Origin: Bacillota bacterium
Lineage (GTDB): Bacteria; Bacillota; Clostridia; Christensenellales; CAG-138
Length of the DNA: 64,000 nt
Direction: 5' to 3'
NCBI GenBank assembly: GCA_023390655.1
Contig: JAEWCL010000003.1
Span: forward strand, 310,001 to 374,000
The first letter of the stretch is position 1, and the number at the start of each line of letters is the position of its first letter. A program made the position numbers and the translations under genes. The notes under the pieces are model-generated. The model was not told the origin of the DNA and made no database searches. It saw only the letters and a program-made list of their open reading frames with translations. Of this stretch, positions 15,418 through 23,314 are shown piece after piece.

Positions 15418-16587
15418 ATGAAACAAAGAAAATTCCGGCCCATTGCATTGTTGCTCTCCTTCCTTCTTCTGCTTGCGGCACTCGCGGGCTGCGCGCCCGC
15501 GGCTGCTCCGGCGGAGCCGGCGCCTGCGGCTACACAGGCGGCAGAACCCGCGCCCGCCGAGGCTACCCCGGCGCCTGCGGCGCCATCCGGAGATTCCCAA
15601 ACGGCCAAGAAAGTGTCGTATCCGTCGCCCGTTGACCCCAAAACCGTCACGGATTACAAATACGGCAAAGTCCAAATCCCCGGAAAGAACGGCGCACTTT
15701 GCGGCATACCGGTGTACATCGCGTATGAAAAAGGCTTCTTTGCCGCCGAGGGCTTTGATGTGGAGTTGATCTCTGCGGATACCGAAACCCGTAAAATCGG
15801 CCTGAATAACGGAACCATCCCTGTTGTCAACGGAGATTTCCAGTTCTTCCAGTCTATTGAAAACGGCGTGAACGTGAGCGTCGTTGAAGGCCTGCATAAG
15901 GGCTGCATTAAGTTCCTCGTGCTCAAAGATTCCCCGATCCAAACCGTGAATGACCTCAAAGGCAAGATCATCGGCGTAGATGAAATCGGCGGCACGCCGC
16001 ACCAGGTCGCTGCCGTCTGGCTTGAAAAAGCGGGCATTTCGGCCGACCAGGCCAAGAAGGAAGTAACGTTCCTGCCGTTTGAAGAAGGCAACCTTGAAGT
16101 TGAAGCCCTCCGCAGCGGCGATATCGATGTAGCCGCCCTTTGGGATCCGTTTGGCTCGGTTCAGGAACAAACCGGCGACTATCGCGTGATCTTTGACCTT
16201 GCGACCGACCCGCTCTTTGCCGACCATTATTGCTGCTTCCTCTATGCTTCCAACAAGTGGATCCAGGAGAAGCCCGAGCAGGTTGCGGCGCTTCTGCGCG
16301 CATACCGTGCCGCGCTGGACTGGATAGCACAGAACCCGGAAGAAGCCGTACAGCTGATTATTGACGGCAAGTATTCCGCCATTGACGATCAGAAGGAGCT
16401 CGCAATCGAGCTTGTCAAACACTATCAGCTTCCGCACCTTGGCGATCATGCCACATCGGCTTACGATGTGGGCGGGGACGTGGAGTATTTCGCACAACAA
16501 CTCTACGATGTCGGTTATCTGAACACCCAACCCGCTCAATTCGTTAACCTCGCGTACTACGAGGCGGACTTAGCGCTCGGACAGTAA
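15418..16587 (+). CDS. ABC transporter substrate-binding lipoprotein (SsuA/TauA/NMT1 type)
   Basis: A 389-residue binding protein. The signal peptide has a lipobox LAGC with the lipidated cysteine at residue 25, followed by a low-complexity Ala/Pro/Glu linker to about residue 65. The binding domain begins with VQIPGKNGALCGIPVYIAYEKGFF, the opening of NMT1/SsuA-type proteins that bind sulfonates, taurine, nitrate or thiamin precursors. GTIPVVNGDFQFFQSIENGVNV near 120 is also family-typical. Encoded 121 bases after metY and followed by its permease and ATPase. An organosulfur substrate is inferred from the neighbours only. Confidence 0.88.
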   Translation: MKQRKFRPIALLLSFLLLLAALAGCAPAAAPAEPAPAATQAAEPAPAEATPAPAAPSGDSQTAKKVSYPSPVDPKTVTDYKYGKVQIPGKNGALCGIPVYIAYEKGFFAAEGFDVELISADTETRKIGLNNGTIPVVNGDFQFFQSIENGVNVSVVEGLHKGCIKFLVLKDSPIQTVNDLKGKIIGVDEIGGTPHQVAAVWLEKAGISADQAKKEVTFLPFEEGNLEVEALRSGDIDVAALWDPFGSVQEQTGDYRVIFDLATDPLFADHYCCFLYASNKWIQEKPEQVAALLRAYRAALDWIAQNPEEAVQLIIDGKYSAIDDQKELAIELVKHYQLPHLGDHATSAYDVGGDVEYFAQQLYDVGYLNTQPAQFVNLAYYEADLALGQ

Positions 16588-16600
16588 TGATAATAAATAC

Positions 16601-16777
16601 GGGGCTGTCGCGCTAAGTGTATATGATGCATAAAAATTCGGGTGCATGCGCGACGGCGGGTTCGGTGCCCTAAAGGGGCAAAAAAGGCGCCAGTGATGCC
16701 TTTTTAGAACCCCGGGGTTTCGCCGTAGGCGAAACATCCTTGCATTATGCATTGAAAATGCTTAATGCGACAGCCCC
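16601..16777. repeat. Small inverted-repeat element (MITE-like) inside the transporter operon
   Basis: The ends GGGGCTGTCGC (16601-16611) and GCGACAGCCCC (16767-16777) are perfect inverted repeats; similarity continues inward to about 32 bases (to GATGCATA on one side and its complement on the other). The inside holds further short palindromes (CTAAAGGGGC, AAAAAGGCGCC) and no gene. I see no convincing target duplication. It separates the binding-protein gene from the permease gene and ends 24 bases before the permease start. Confidence 0.65.
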
Positions 16778-16800
16778 CACAGAATGGATGGGGTATAGCC

Positions 16801-17820
16801 GTGACAAACACAAAACCCAAAATATCCGGATTGCGGTTCTTACTGTTTACCGTGCTCACGGTTGCAGGATTTGCGGCGGCGGTCATCGCAAATGTAGCCG
16901 TACCGCAGGCCGCGGAAAAAGTGAAAACCATTCCGTACGAACTTGGGAACCTAACCCTTGACTTCAACCTGTTATATAGGCTCGTGGCCTTGGGGGTTAT
17001 TCTGATTTTTGCCGGCATGGCCGCGTATGCGTTCCTTAATGAAGACAGGCGGGCAAAATTCATCAGTCGCGCTCCGTTCCGCTTTGCGCTCGGTCTCGCC
17101 CTTGCTGCATGGGACATACTCGGTACAAAATATCTGCTGCTCCCGCAGCCGTTTTTTCCCGGGCCGGCGCAGATTCTCGAGGCGTTTCTGCTGGAGCCCG
17201 CTTTTATATTGGAGAACACGCTGTATTCGTTGCGGCTGTTCCTTGTCGGCTTCGTAGGTGGCGTGCTGTTCGGTGTGGGGACAGGGATACTCATCGGGTG
17301 GTTTCCAAAGGTGTACTACTGGGTACATCCCGTATTGAAGCTCACTGGCGTCATACCCGCAGTGGCCTGGATGCCGTTCGCCCTGACGCTTGCGCCGACG
17401 CCGTTTATAGCGGCAGCACTACTTATGGTGCTTTGCGCCTGGTTTCCCATCGCTTCGCTCACGGCGCAGGGGGTGCAGTCAACCGCAAAAGTACATTTTG
17501 AGGTGGCAAAAACACTTGGGGCCGACACCGCGCAGCTTGTGTTCCGGGTGGCAATCCCGCACGCGATGCCGCAGATTTTCACCGGAATCGGCACGGCGAA
17601 CGGCTTTATGTTTACGACTCTCGTCATGGCGGAAATGATGGGGCAGCCCGGCGGTCTGGGCTACTATATCAACCTCTCAAGGGTCTGGTCCCTATATTAC
17701 AAAGTATTCGCCGCGATTATCATCATGGCAATATTGTTTTCCATCATACTTCAAGGGGTCTCGCTGATACAAAGGCGTGTGCTGCGCTGGCAGAAAGGTT
17801 TGGTGAAGCAAAATGGCTGA
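16801..17820 (+). CDS. ABC transporter permease (SsuC/TauC type)
   Basis: A 339-residue membrane protein with two N-terminal hydrophobic segments (residues 10-30 and 60-80) added to the usual five or six of the SsuC/TauC permeases. The BPD permease EAA loop appears as EVAKTLGADTAQLVFRVAIP near residue 235. I chose GTG 16801 with GGATGGGG upstream because the longer ATG start at 16765 lies inside the MITE-like repeat. It overlaps the ATPase gene by eight bases. Transport direction is import; the substrate is unknown, likely an organosulfur compound by context. Confidence 0.85.
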   Translation: MTNTKPKISGLRFLLFTVLTVAGFAAAVIANVAVPQAAEKVKTIPYELGNLTLDFNLLYRLVALGVILIFAGMAAYAFLNEDRRAKFISRAPFRFALGLALAAWDILGTKYLLLPQPFFPGPAQILEAFLLEPAFILENTLYSLRLFLVGFVGGVLFGVGTGILIGWFPKVYYWVHPVLKLTGVIPAVAWMPFALTLAPTPFIAAALLMVLCAWFPIASLTAQGVQSTAKVHFEVAKTLGADTAQLVFRVAIPHAMPQIFTGIGTANGFMFTTLVMAEMMGQPGGLGYYINLSRVWSLYYKVFAAIIIMAILFSIILQGVSLIQRRVLRWQKGLVKQNG

Positions 17821-18595
17821 TACGGTGCTTGAAATCGTAGGTGTGAACCGTGTTTACTCCGACGACAAAGAAAATATCGTGGAAGCGTTGTTCGACATCA
17901 ACCTTTCGGTGAAGCGGGGTGAGTTCATTACGTTTATCGGCTCGAGCGGATGCGGAAAAACAACGTTGCTGCGGCTGATCGCAGGGCTTGATGAACCGCA
18001 GGCAGGCAAACTGCTGCTTAACGGGAAAAAAATTCACGCAACAAGCCCGAACCGCGGATATGTCGTTCAGCAGGGCGGGTTGTTCCCGTGGCTGACGGTG
18101 GAAAAAAACATAGCGTTCGGGCTGGAAATGCGCGGCGCAAACCGAAATAAAAAGGCCGACGTCGCACACTATATTGATTTGATCGGCCTAAATGGTTTTG
18201 AAAAGTCATTTCCACATCAAATCAGCGGAGGCATGGCGCAGCGCGTAGCGATCGCGCGAGCGCTGATCAACAAACCGGAATTGCTGCTGCTCGACGAGCC
18301 TATGGGGGCGCTTGACAGTTTCACGCGCGCCGACATTCAGGAAAAACTGCTTGAACTGCACAAAGAAAGCGAAACGACAACGCTCCTTGTTACGCACGAC
18401 GTGGATGAGGCTGTGTATTTAAGCGACCGGATTGTAGTCATGACGCCGCGGCCCGGCAAAATCGAGGAAATCGTGCAGGCAAATCTGCCGCGTCCCCGCA
18501 CCCGCAACGATTCCGCATTCTTTGCTCTGCGCTCTTACATTCTGGAAAAACTGCACCTGGTGAGCCAGCCGCGCACGCCTGAGTTTTATTTGTAA
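17813..18595 (+). CDS. ABC transporter ATPase (SsuB/TauB type)
   Basis: A 260-residue ATP-binding subunit. Walker A GSSGCGKTTLLRLIAG is near residue 44, the Q-loop contains VVQQGGLFPWL, the signature is ISGGMAQRVAIARAL and Walker B is LLLLDEPMGALD, followed by the switch histidine in LVTHDVDEAVYLSDRI. The G-M-A variant in the signature is common in the nitrate/sulfonate/taurine group. It overlaps the permease stop and completes a three-part importer with the genes at 15418 and 16801. Confidence 0.9.
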   Translation: MADTVLEIVGVNRVYSDDKENIVEALFDINLSVKRGEFITFIGSSGCGKTTLLRLIAGLDEPQAGKLLLNGKKIHATSPNRGYVVQQGGLFPWLTVEKNIAFGLEMRGANRNKKADVAHYIDLIGLNGFEKSFPHQISGGMAQRVAIARALINKPELLLLDEPMGALDSFTRADIQEKLLELHKESETTTLLVTHDVDEAVYLSDRIVVMTPRPGKIEEIVQANLPRPRTRNDSAFFALRSYILEKLHLVSQPRTPEFYL

Positions 18596-18632
18596 CAGCG
18601 GCAATGTCAAATTGAGGCATGAGGGGAGTCCT

Positions 18633-19529
18633 ATGAGTATTAACCCGGCTTGCACAGGAGAAAGACTGAAAGAGATCGTAAAACAGCACCCCTGTTTCAG
18701 CACGGAGGCGCATTATAAGAACGGCAGGATTCACCTGCCCGTCAGCCCGGATTGCAATATCCGGTGTAAATTCTGCGTGAGATCTTTTAACCGTTCGGAG
18801 AACCGGCCGGGCGTTGCACAGGGGATCGTTTCTCCTGAAAAAGCGGCGGATATTTTGGAAAAAGCAATTGCGCTCTGCCCGGAGCTTACGGTGGTGGGCA
18901 TCGCGGGGCCGGGGGATACGCTGGCAACGCCGCACGCCATAGAAACGTTCGCGCTCGCGCACGAAAGGCACCCTGAGCTTCTGATGTGCCTAAGCACCAA
19001 CGGCCTGCTGCTGGAGCGCCATGCTGCGCGGCTATTAGAAGTGGGCGTCAAAACCGTGACGGTGACCGTCAATGCGGTGGACCCGGATATTTTAAAGGAA
19101 ATCTGCGCCTGCATCACGCTGGATGGCGTGACCTATACCGGGAGGGACGCGGCGGAGCGGCTGATTGCGGCGCAAAAGCAGGGCATTCAAGCTGCGGCGG
19201 AGCTTGGCATGGTGGTAAAGGTCAACACCGTGCTCATACCAGGTGTAAACGACGCACATATCGCGGAAATCGCGCGGACGGTGGCGGGGCTTGGAGCGCT
19301 GATGTACAACATCATCCCCATCATCCCGCAGGGCGCGTTCGCACATGTTCCACCACCGGACTGCGTGACGCTGAACACCGCGCGCGAGGCTGCGGAACTC
19401 TATATTACGGTATTCCGGCATTGCAAGCACTGCCGGGCGGACGCCTGCGGCGTGCCCGGCAGGGACAATGATATTGCAAAACTGCTGTACGGGGAACTCA
19501 AGGCGGAGGAAACGTTCTCTCACGGTTGA
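18633..19529 (+). CDS. NifB-like radical SAM cofactor synthase (MarB-like), without NifX domain
   Basis: A 298-residue radical SAM enzyme of the NifB family, which assembles the carbide-centred 8Fe precursor (NifB-co) of nitrogenase-type cofactors. The family opening HPCFSTEAHYKNGRIHLPV is followed by the SAM cluster motif Cys41-x3-Cys45-x2-Cys48 and the end CKHCRADACGVPG. The C-terminal NifX domain of many NifB proteins is absent; a free one is encoded at 7025. The ATG 18633 follows GAGGGGAG. It lies 37 bases after the transporter ATPase, in the operon opened by metY, so cofactor synthesis and sulfur uptake are co-transcribed. Its presence is the strongest sign that the nifD-like product carries a NifB-type cofactor. 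Confidence 0.9.
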   Translation: MSINPACTGERLKEIVKQHPCFSTEAHYKNGRIHLPVSPDCNIRCKFCVRSFNRSENRPGVAQGIVSPEKAADILEKAIALCPELTVVGIAGPGDTLATPHAIETFALAHERHPELLMCLSTNGLLLERHAARLLEVGVKTVTVTVNAVDPDILKEICACITLDGVTYTGRDAAERLIAAQKQGIQAAAELGMVVKVNTVLIPGVNDAHIAEIARTVAGLGALMYNIIPIIPQGAFAHVPPPDCVTLNTAREAAELYITVFRHCKHCRADACGVPGRDNDIAKLLYGELKAEETFSHG

Positions 19530-19646
19530 GCATTTTAGGTAAGCCGGGTGCTACGTCCTGTTGGGATTGCCTTTTCTTCCGGCAGCACCAATTGCTGCAA
19601 AATCGGCCCTGCCCCAATAAACTATGAAACAAAAAGAAGGATGGAT

Positions 19647-20174
19647 ATGACACGGATAGAGCCTGTACGTTATGAAGAAGCCTCCGCTCCTGTACGGGAG
19701 CAATTTGACAGCCAGATCAACAGGAATGGACATATCACCAATATGAAAAAAACGCTACTGCATTCGCTAACCGCATTCCACGCGCTGATGGAATGGTATC
19801 CCCTGCGGGATGCGGCTCAGGCGTTTATCGGCGAGCGCGGCGTCAACGTATTCTGCCATGCGATTTCCACGGAGAACGATTGCCTGATCTGCTCCACGTT
19901 CTTCCGGAAAATTCTCATTGACGCGGGCGAGGACCCGGATAATCTTCAATTGGGCGAGCAGGAGGCGCTGCTTGTAGAGTTTGGGAAAAGCTGTGTCAAA
20001 GCGCCCGTACATGTAAGCGATAACTTGTTTCAGCAATTGCAGTTGCGTTTTACCGATGAGCAGATTGTGATACTGACCGCGTTTGCGGCATTGATGATTG
20101 CAACCAATCTCATCAACACGGCGCTTCAGGTAGACCTGGACCCGTATCTCGAAAGTTACGCGAGGAGGCAATAA
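19647..20174 (+). CDS. Carboxymuconolactone decarboxylase/AhpD-like protein
   Basis: A 175-residue, mostly helical protein. Around residue 80 it has CHAISTENDCLICSTFF, with a C-x2-C pair resembling the redox pair of AhpD-type proteins but without the usual following histidine. The helical pattern TDEQIVILTAFAALMIATNLIN matches the core helix of this family. ATG 19647 has AGAAGG at ideal distance; the ATG at 19641 is too close to it. It ends two bases before the SDR gene and follows nifB, so it may act on a peroxide, thiol or substrate intermediate of this pathway; that is inference. Confidence 0.6.
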   Translation: MTRIEPVRYEEASAPVREQFDSQINRNGHITNMKKTLLHSLTAFHALMEWYPLRDAAQAFIGERGVNVFCHAISTENDCLICSTFFRKILIDAGEDPDNLQLGEQEALLVEFGKSCVKAPVHVSDNLFQQLQLRFTDEQIVILTAFAALMIATNLINTALQVDLDPYLESYARRQ

Positions 20175-20176
20175 CA

Positions 20177-20980
20177 ATGGGCGAGTTCTCTGGAAAAACA
20201 GTCTTTATTACCGGCGCTGCAAAGGGACAGGGGCGTGCGGTCGCACTAGCCTTTGCTAAAGAAGGCGCAAACATCATCGGGTTTGACCTGGGCAATAAAA
20301 TCAGCTATCCAGCATATAACGACAGCTCTTCAGGCGAGCTTAACCAGTTGGCGGCGGATGTGCGCGCTTTGGGCGCAAATGCTGCGATATTCGTAGGCGA
20401 CGTGCGTAACGCCACGGATGTGGAGCAGGCGGTCTCGGGCGGTGTTGCTCAGTTCGGTGGCATCGATGTTTTATTCAGCAACGCGGGTATCTGTGCGTAC
20501 GGGCTTGCGCATGCGCTTTCCGAGCAGGAATGGGATGCCATGCTGGACATCAACCTTAAAGGCGGATGGCTGGTTTCCAAATTCGTCATCCCACATATGA
20601 TCGCGCAAAAAAGCGGTGTCATACTATTCAATTCCTCCATTGCAGGGCTTAGGGGCATGAACCGGCTTTCCCATTACGCCGCTTCCAAATGGGGGCTGGT
20701 GGGTCTTGCAAAATCACTTGCGATAGAGCTTGCACCGCGCAGCATCCGCGTCGTCACCATACATCCCACCGGCGTGAATACGCCGATGAACGACGGCCTG
20801 GCATTTCTGGAAGGCTCCACGGCGGAGGAAATCGCCGAACGTTCCGCAGGCAACCTGTTACCCGTGCCTTGGATTGAACCGAAGGATGTAGCGGATTCCG
20901 TATTATTCCTCGCAAGCGACAGGGCCCGTTTTGTAACGGGCAGCCAGTATGTATTGGATGCCGGCCTGCTCACACGCTGA
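20177..20980 (+). CDS. Short-chain dehydrogenase/reductase
   Basis: A 267-residue classical SDR. The cofactor site is TGAAKGQGRAVALAFA (residues 14-29), NAG appears in LFSNAGICAYG, and the catalytic triad is Ser in FNSSIAGLRG plus Tyr-x3-Lys in SHYAASKWG. The aspartate in GFDLG after strand 2 suggests NAD(H). The closest look is to the carveol-dehydrogenase-like subgroup, with a long loop after strand 2, but the substrate cannot be told. It starts two bases after the upstream gene and 45 bases before the amino acid transporter, so it belongs to the same operon. Confidence 0.85.
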   Translation: MGEFSGKTVFITGAAKGQGRAVALAFAKEGANIIGFDLGNKISYPAYNDSSSGELNQLAADVRALGANAAIFVGDVRNATDVEQAVSGGVAQFGGIDVLFSNAGICAYGLAHALSEQEWDAMLDINLKGGWLVSKFVIPHMIAQKSGVILFNSSIAGLRGMNRLSHYAASKWGLVGLAKSLAIELAPRSIRVVTIHPTGVNTPMNDGLAFLEGSTAEEIAERSAGNLLPVPWIEPKDVADSVLFLASDRARFVTGSQYVLDAGLLTR

Positions 20981-21025
20981 GCCACGAAAAAAAATCATAG
21001 ACAGTCAGAAAGGATACCAAATACC

Positions 21026-21811
21026 ATGAAAAGGCTTATCACCGCGCTGCTTCTTGCACTCTCTCTACTGCTTGTATTTACAGCCTGTGCGAATAGCGCC
21101 GCGCAGCAGACCATCAAGGTGGGGACCATGGGCACCTACGAGCCGTTTTCCTATGCGGATGCGGACGGCGAACTGACGGGCTATGACCTTGAGGTGCTCC
21201 GCCTTGTGGAAAAGACCGACCCCAGCCTGAAATTCGAATTCGTGGCGGGTCCCTGGGACACGCTTTTCCCCGGCTTGGACGCAGATAAATTCCAGGTGCT
21301 GGCCAACCAGATCGTCAGCAACCCTGACCGCGAGGCGAAATACCTGCTCTCTAAAAATACGTATCATCTGTGCGTAAGCCAGCTCATCGTCAAGGCGGGC
21401 CGCACGGACATCCAGAAGCTTGAGGACTTGCAGGGCAAAAAGATAGGCACCACGGTGGGAGATTCTTATACGCGCCTGCTTGAGGACTGGAACGAAGTCA
21501 ACGGCGACATTTTAGAAATCGTATATTACGAAGAGGATGTCACTACAGTATTGCAGGATATCGTCAACGGCCGCATCGACGCCACGCTCAACGATCCCAT
21601 TATGGCCAAGGCCAAGGCCGAGGCGCAGGGCCTGGCGGTGGAGCCCGTGGGCGAGCGTATCGCGGAGCAGCCCACCCACTTTATATTGAAGAAGGACGCA
21701 GCGGGAGAGGCGCTGCTTGCTAAGTTGGACGCCGCGCTGACCAAGCTCAAGGAGAACGGCTCGCTGAGCAAACTCTCCACAGAATGGTTCGGTACGGATT
21801 ACTCCAAATAA
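21026..21811 (+). CDS. Polar amino acid ABC transporter binding lipoprotein (cystine-type candidate)
   Basis: A 261-residue family 3 solute-binding lipoprotein. The signal peptide ends in the lipobox FTAC (Cys22). The mature protein starts TIKVGTMGTYEPFSYADADGELTGYDLEVLR, the classic family 3 opening, and continues to DLQGKKIGTTVGDSY, typical of the second lobe. Family members bind cystine, glutamine, histidine and similar. The cystine choice is supported only by the sulfur gene neighbourhood. Followed by its permease and ATPase genes. Confidence 0.88.
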   Translation: MKRLITALLLALSLLLVFTACANSAAQQTIKVGTMGTYEPFSYADADGELTGYDLEVLRLVEKTDPSLKFEFVAGPWDTLFPGLDADKFQVLANQIVSNPDREAKYLLSKNTYHLCVSQLIVKAGRTDIQKLEDLQGKKIGTTVGDSYTRLLEDWNEVNGDILEIVYYEEDVTTVLQDIVNGRIDATLNDPIMAKAKAEAQGLAVEPVGERIAEQPTHFILKKDAAGEALLAKLDAALTKLKENGSLSKLSTEWFGTDYSK

Positions 21812-21838
21812 AATAGCGCGGCGGAAAGGGTGAACGGC

Positions 21839-22564
21839 ATGGAACATACAAGGCTTCTTGATTGGGAGTATATGCTACGCTGCATTCCAAAGGTGGCGCA
21901 GGGGATTCCCGTCTCGCTGTCGATCGCCCTCGTCGCGTTTCTTTTCGGCATACTGATCGGCTTTGCGGTGGCACTCATCAAGCTTTACAGGGTGCCGGTA
22001 TTGCGCCAGCTTGCAGGTGTGTACGTTTCGTTTACGCGCGGCACACCCCTGCTGGCGCAGATATTCCTGTCCTATTACGGTATACCGCTGCTGCTGCGCT
22101 ACCTGAACGTAAAATACGGCTGGAACATGGATATCTCGCGGATACCGGCGATTGCGTTCATGTACGTTTCCTTCTCCCTCAACGTGGGCGCGTATCTTTC
22201 GGAATCCATGCGGTCTGCGCTGCTTTCTGTAGGACGCGGTCAGATCGAGGCGGCACAGTCGCTGGGCATGAGCAGTGCGCAGACGCTGCGGCGCATTACC
22301 ATCCCGCAGGCCGCGGTTGTTGCGATACCGAATTTGGGCAACACGTTCATCTCGCTGCTCAAGGATACCTCTCTTGCGTTCGCGGCGTCGGTGCCGGAAA
22401 TCATAGGGCAGGCAAAAATAACCGCCGCGCGCACCTCCAACTTTTTTGAAGCATACATCGTGGCGGCAATCTTGTATTGGTTGATTTGTATCCTCTTTGA
22501 ACAATTGCTGCAAAGGAGCGAGCGGCACCTGAGCAGGCATGAACGGAGAATTGGGCATGATTGA
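21839..22564 (+). CDS. Polar amino acid ABC transporter permease
   Basis: A 241-residue HisM/GlnP-type permease with about five membrane segments. The EAA loop reads QIEAAQSLGMSSAQTLRRITIPQA near residue 135, and the N-terminal segment VSLSIALVAFLFGILIGFAVALI is typical. ATG 21839 follows GGAAAGGG at 21823-21830; the GTG at 21830 lies inside that site. It overlaps the ATPase gene by eight bases. Predicted importer of a polar, perhaps sulfur-containing, amino acid. Confidence 0.9.
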   Translation: MEHTRLLDWEYMLRCIPKVAQGIPVSLSIALVAFLFGILIGFAVALIKLYRVPVLRQLAGVYVSFTRGTPLLAQIFLSYYGIPLLLRYLNVKYGWNMDISRIPAIAFMYVSFSLNVGAYLSESMRSALLSVGRGQIEAAQSLGMSSAQTLRRITIPQAAVVAIPNLGNTFISLLKDTSLAFAASVPEIIGQAKITAARTSNFFEAYIVAAILYWLICILFEQLLQRSERHLSRHERRIGHD

Positions 22565-23309
22565 AATACACAACCTGTATAAATCCTTCGGGCGGCAGGA
22601 GGTCCTCCGCGGCATAGATCTCTACGTTCCACAAGGAAGCGTAACGGTCGTGCTCGGGCCCAGCGGCTCCGGGAAATCCACGCTGCTGCGCTGCGTCAAC
22701 CTCCTGGAACGGCCGCAGAAAGGCAAGCTGCGGCTCAACGGGCTAAACGTGGACTATTCTACGGTGCATAAGAAGGACATACTGGAACTGCGCAAAAACA
22801 CGGCGATGGTGTTCCAAAGCTACAACCTGTTTGCACATAAGACTGCGCTGGAAAATGTAGCGGAAGGGCTGATCGTGGTCAAAAAACAACCACCCCGGCA
22901 GGCAAGGGCGCTGGCCCGCCAGTATCTTGATAAAGTGGGGCTGGGGGAGCGCGCAAGCGCTTACCCCGCCCAGCTTTCGGGCGGCCAACAGCAGCGTGTC
23001 GCCATCGCAAGGGCGCTGGCCATGAATCCCAAGGCCATTTTGCTCGACGAGCCCACCAGCGCGCTAGACCCGGAGCTTGTGCAGGAGGTGCTCGCCGTGA
23101 TGAAAGAGATCGCGCGGGAAGGAATCACGATGGTGGTGGTTACCCATGAGCTGGGGTTTGCTCGGGAAGTCGGCACCGAAGTCGTATTCATGGACGATGG
23201 AAAAATTATAGAACGCGCGCCTTCACGGGAGTTTTTCAGCAACCCGCAGCAGTTGCGCACACGGCAGTTTTTATCGCAGATCACGCCGGATTTTACGTAC
23301 CATATCTGA
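22557..23309 (+). CDS. Polar amino acid ABC transporter ATPase
   Basis: A 250-residue GlnQ/HisP-type ATPase. Walker A GPSGSGKSTLLRCVNLLE is near residue 34, the Q-loop FQSYNLFAHKTALENV at about 84, the signature LSGGQQQRVAIARAL and Walker B ILLDEPTSALDPEL. The switch region is VVTHELGFAREV. It is the last gene of the long plus-strand run that starts with metY; the next gene is convergent, five bases away, with no visible terminator between. Confidence 0.92.
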   Translation: MIEIHNLYKSFGRQEVLRGIDLYVPQGSVTVVLGPSGSGKSTLLRCVNLLERPQKGKLRLNGLNVDYSTVHKKDILELRKNTAMVFQSYNLFAHKTALENVAEGLIVVKKQPPRQARALARQYLDKVGLGERASAYPAQLSGGQQQRVAIARALAMNPKAILLDEPTSALDPELVQEVLAVMKEIAREGITMVVVTHELGFAREVGTEVVFMDDGKIIERAPSREFFSNPQQLRTRQFLSQITPDFTYHI

Positions 23310-23314
23310 CGGTT

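Noticed and set aside
16588..16800. T-box or SAM riboswitch in the gap before the permease
   Set aside because: The gap is explained by an inverted-repeat element; I could not find T-box or S-box core sequences there or before the three leaders.
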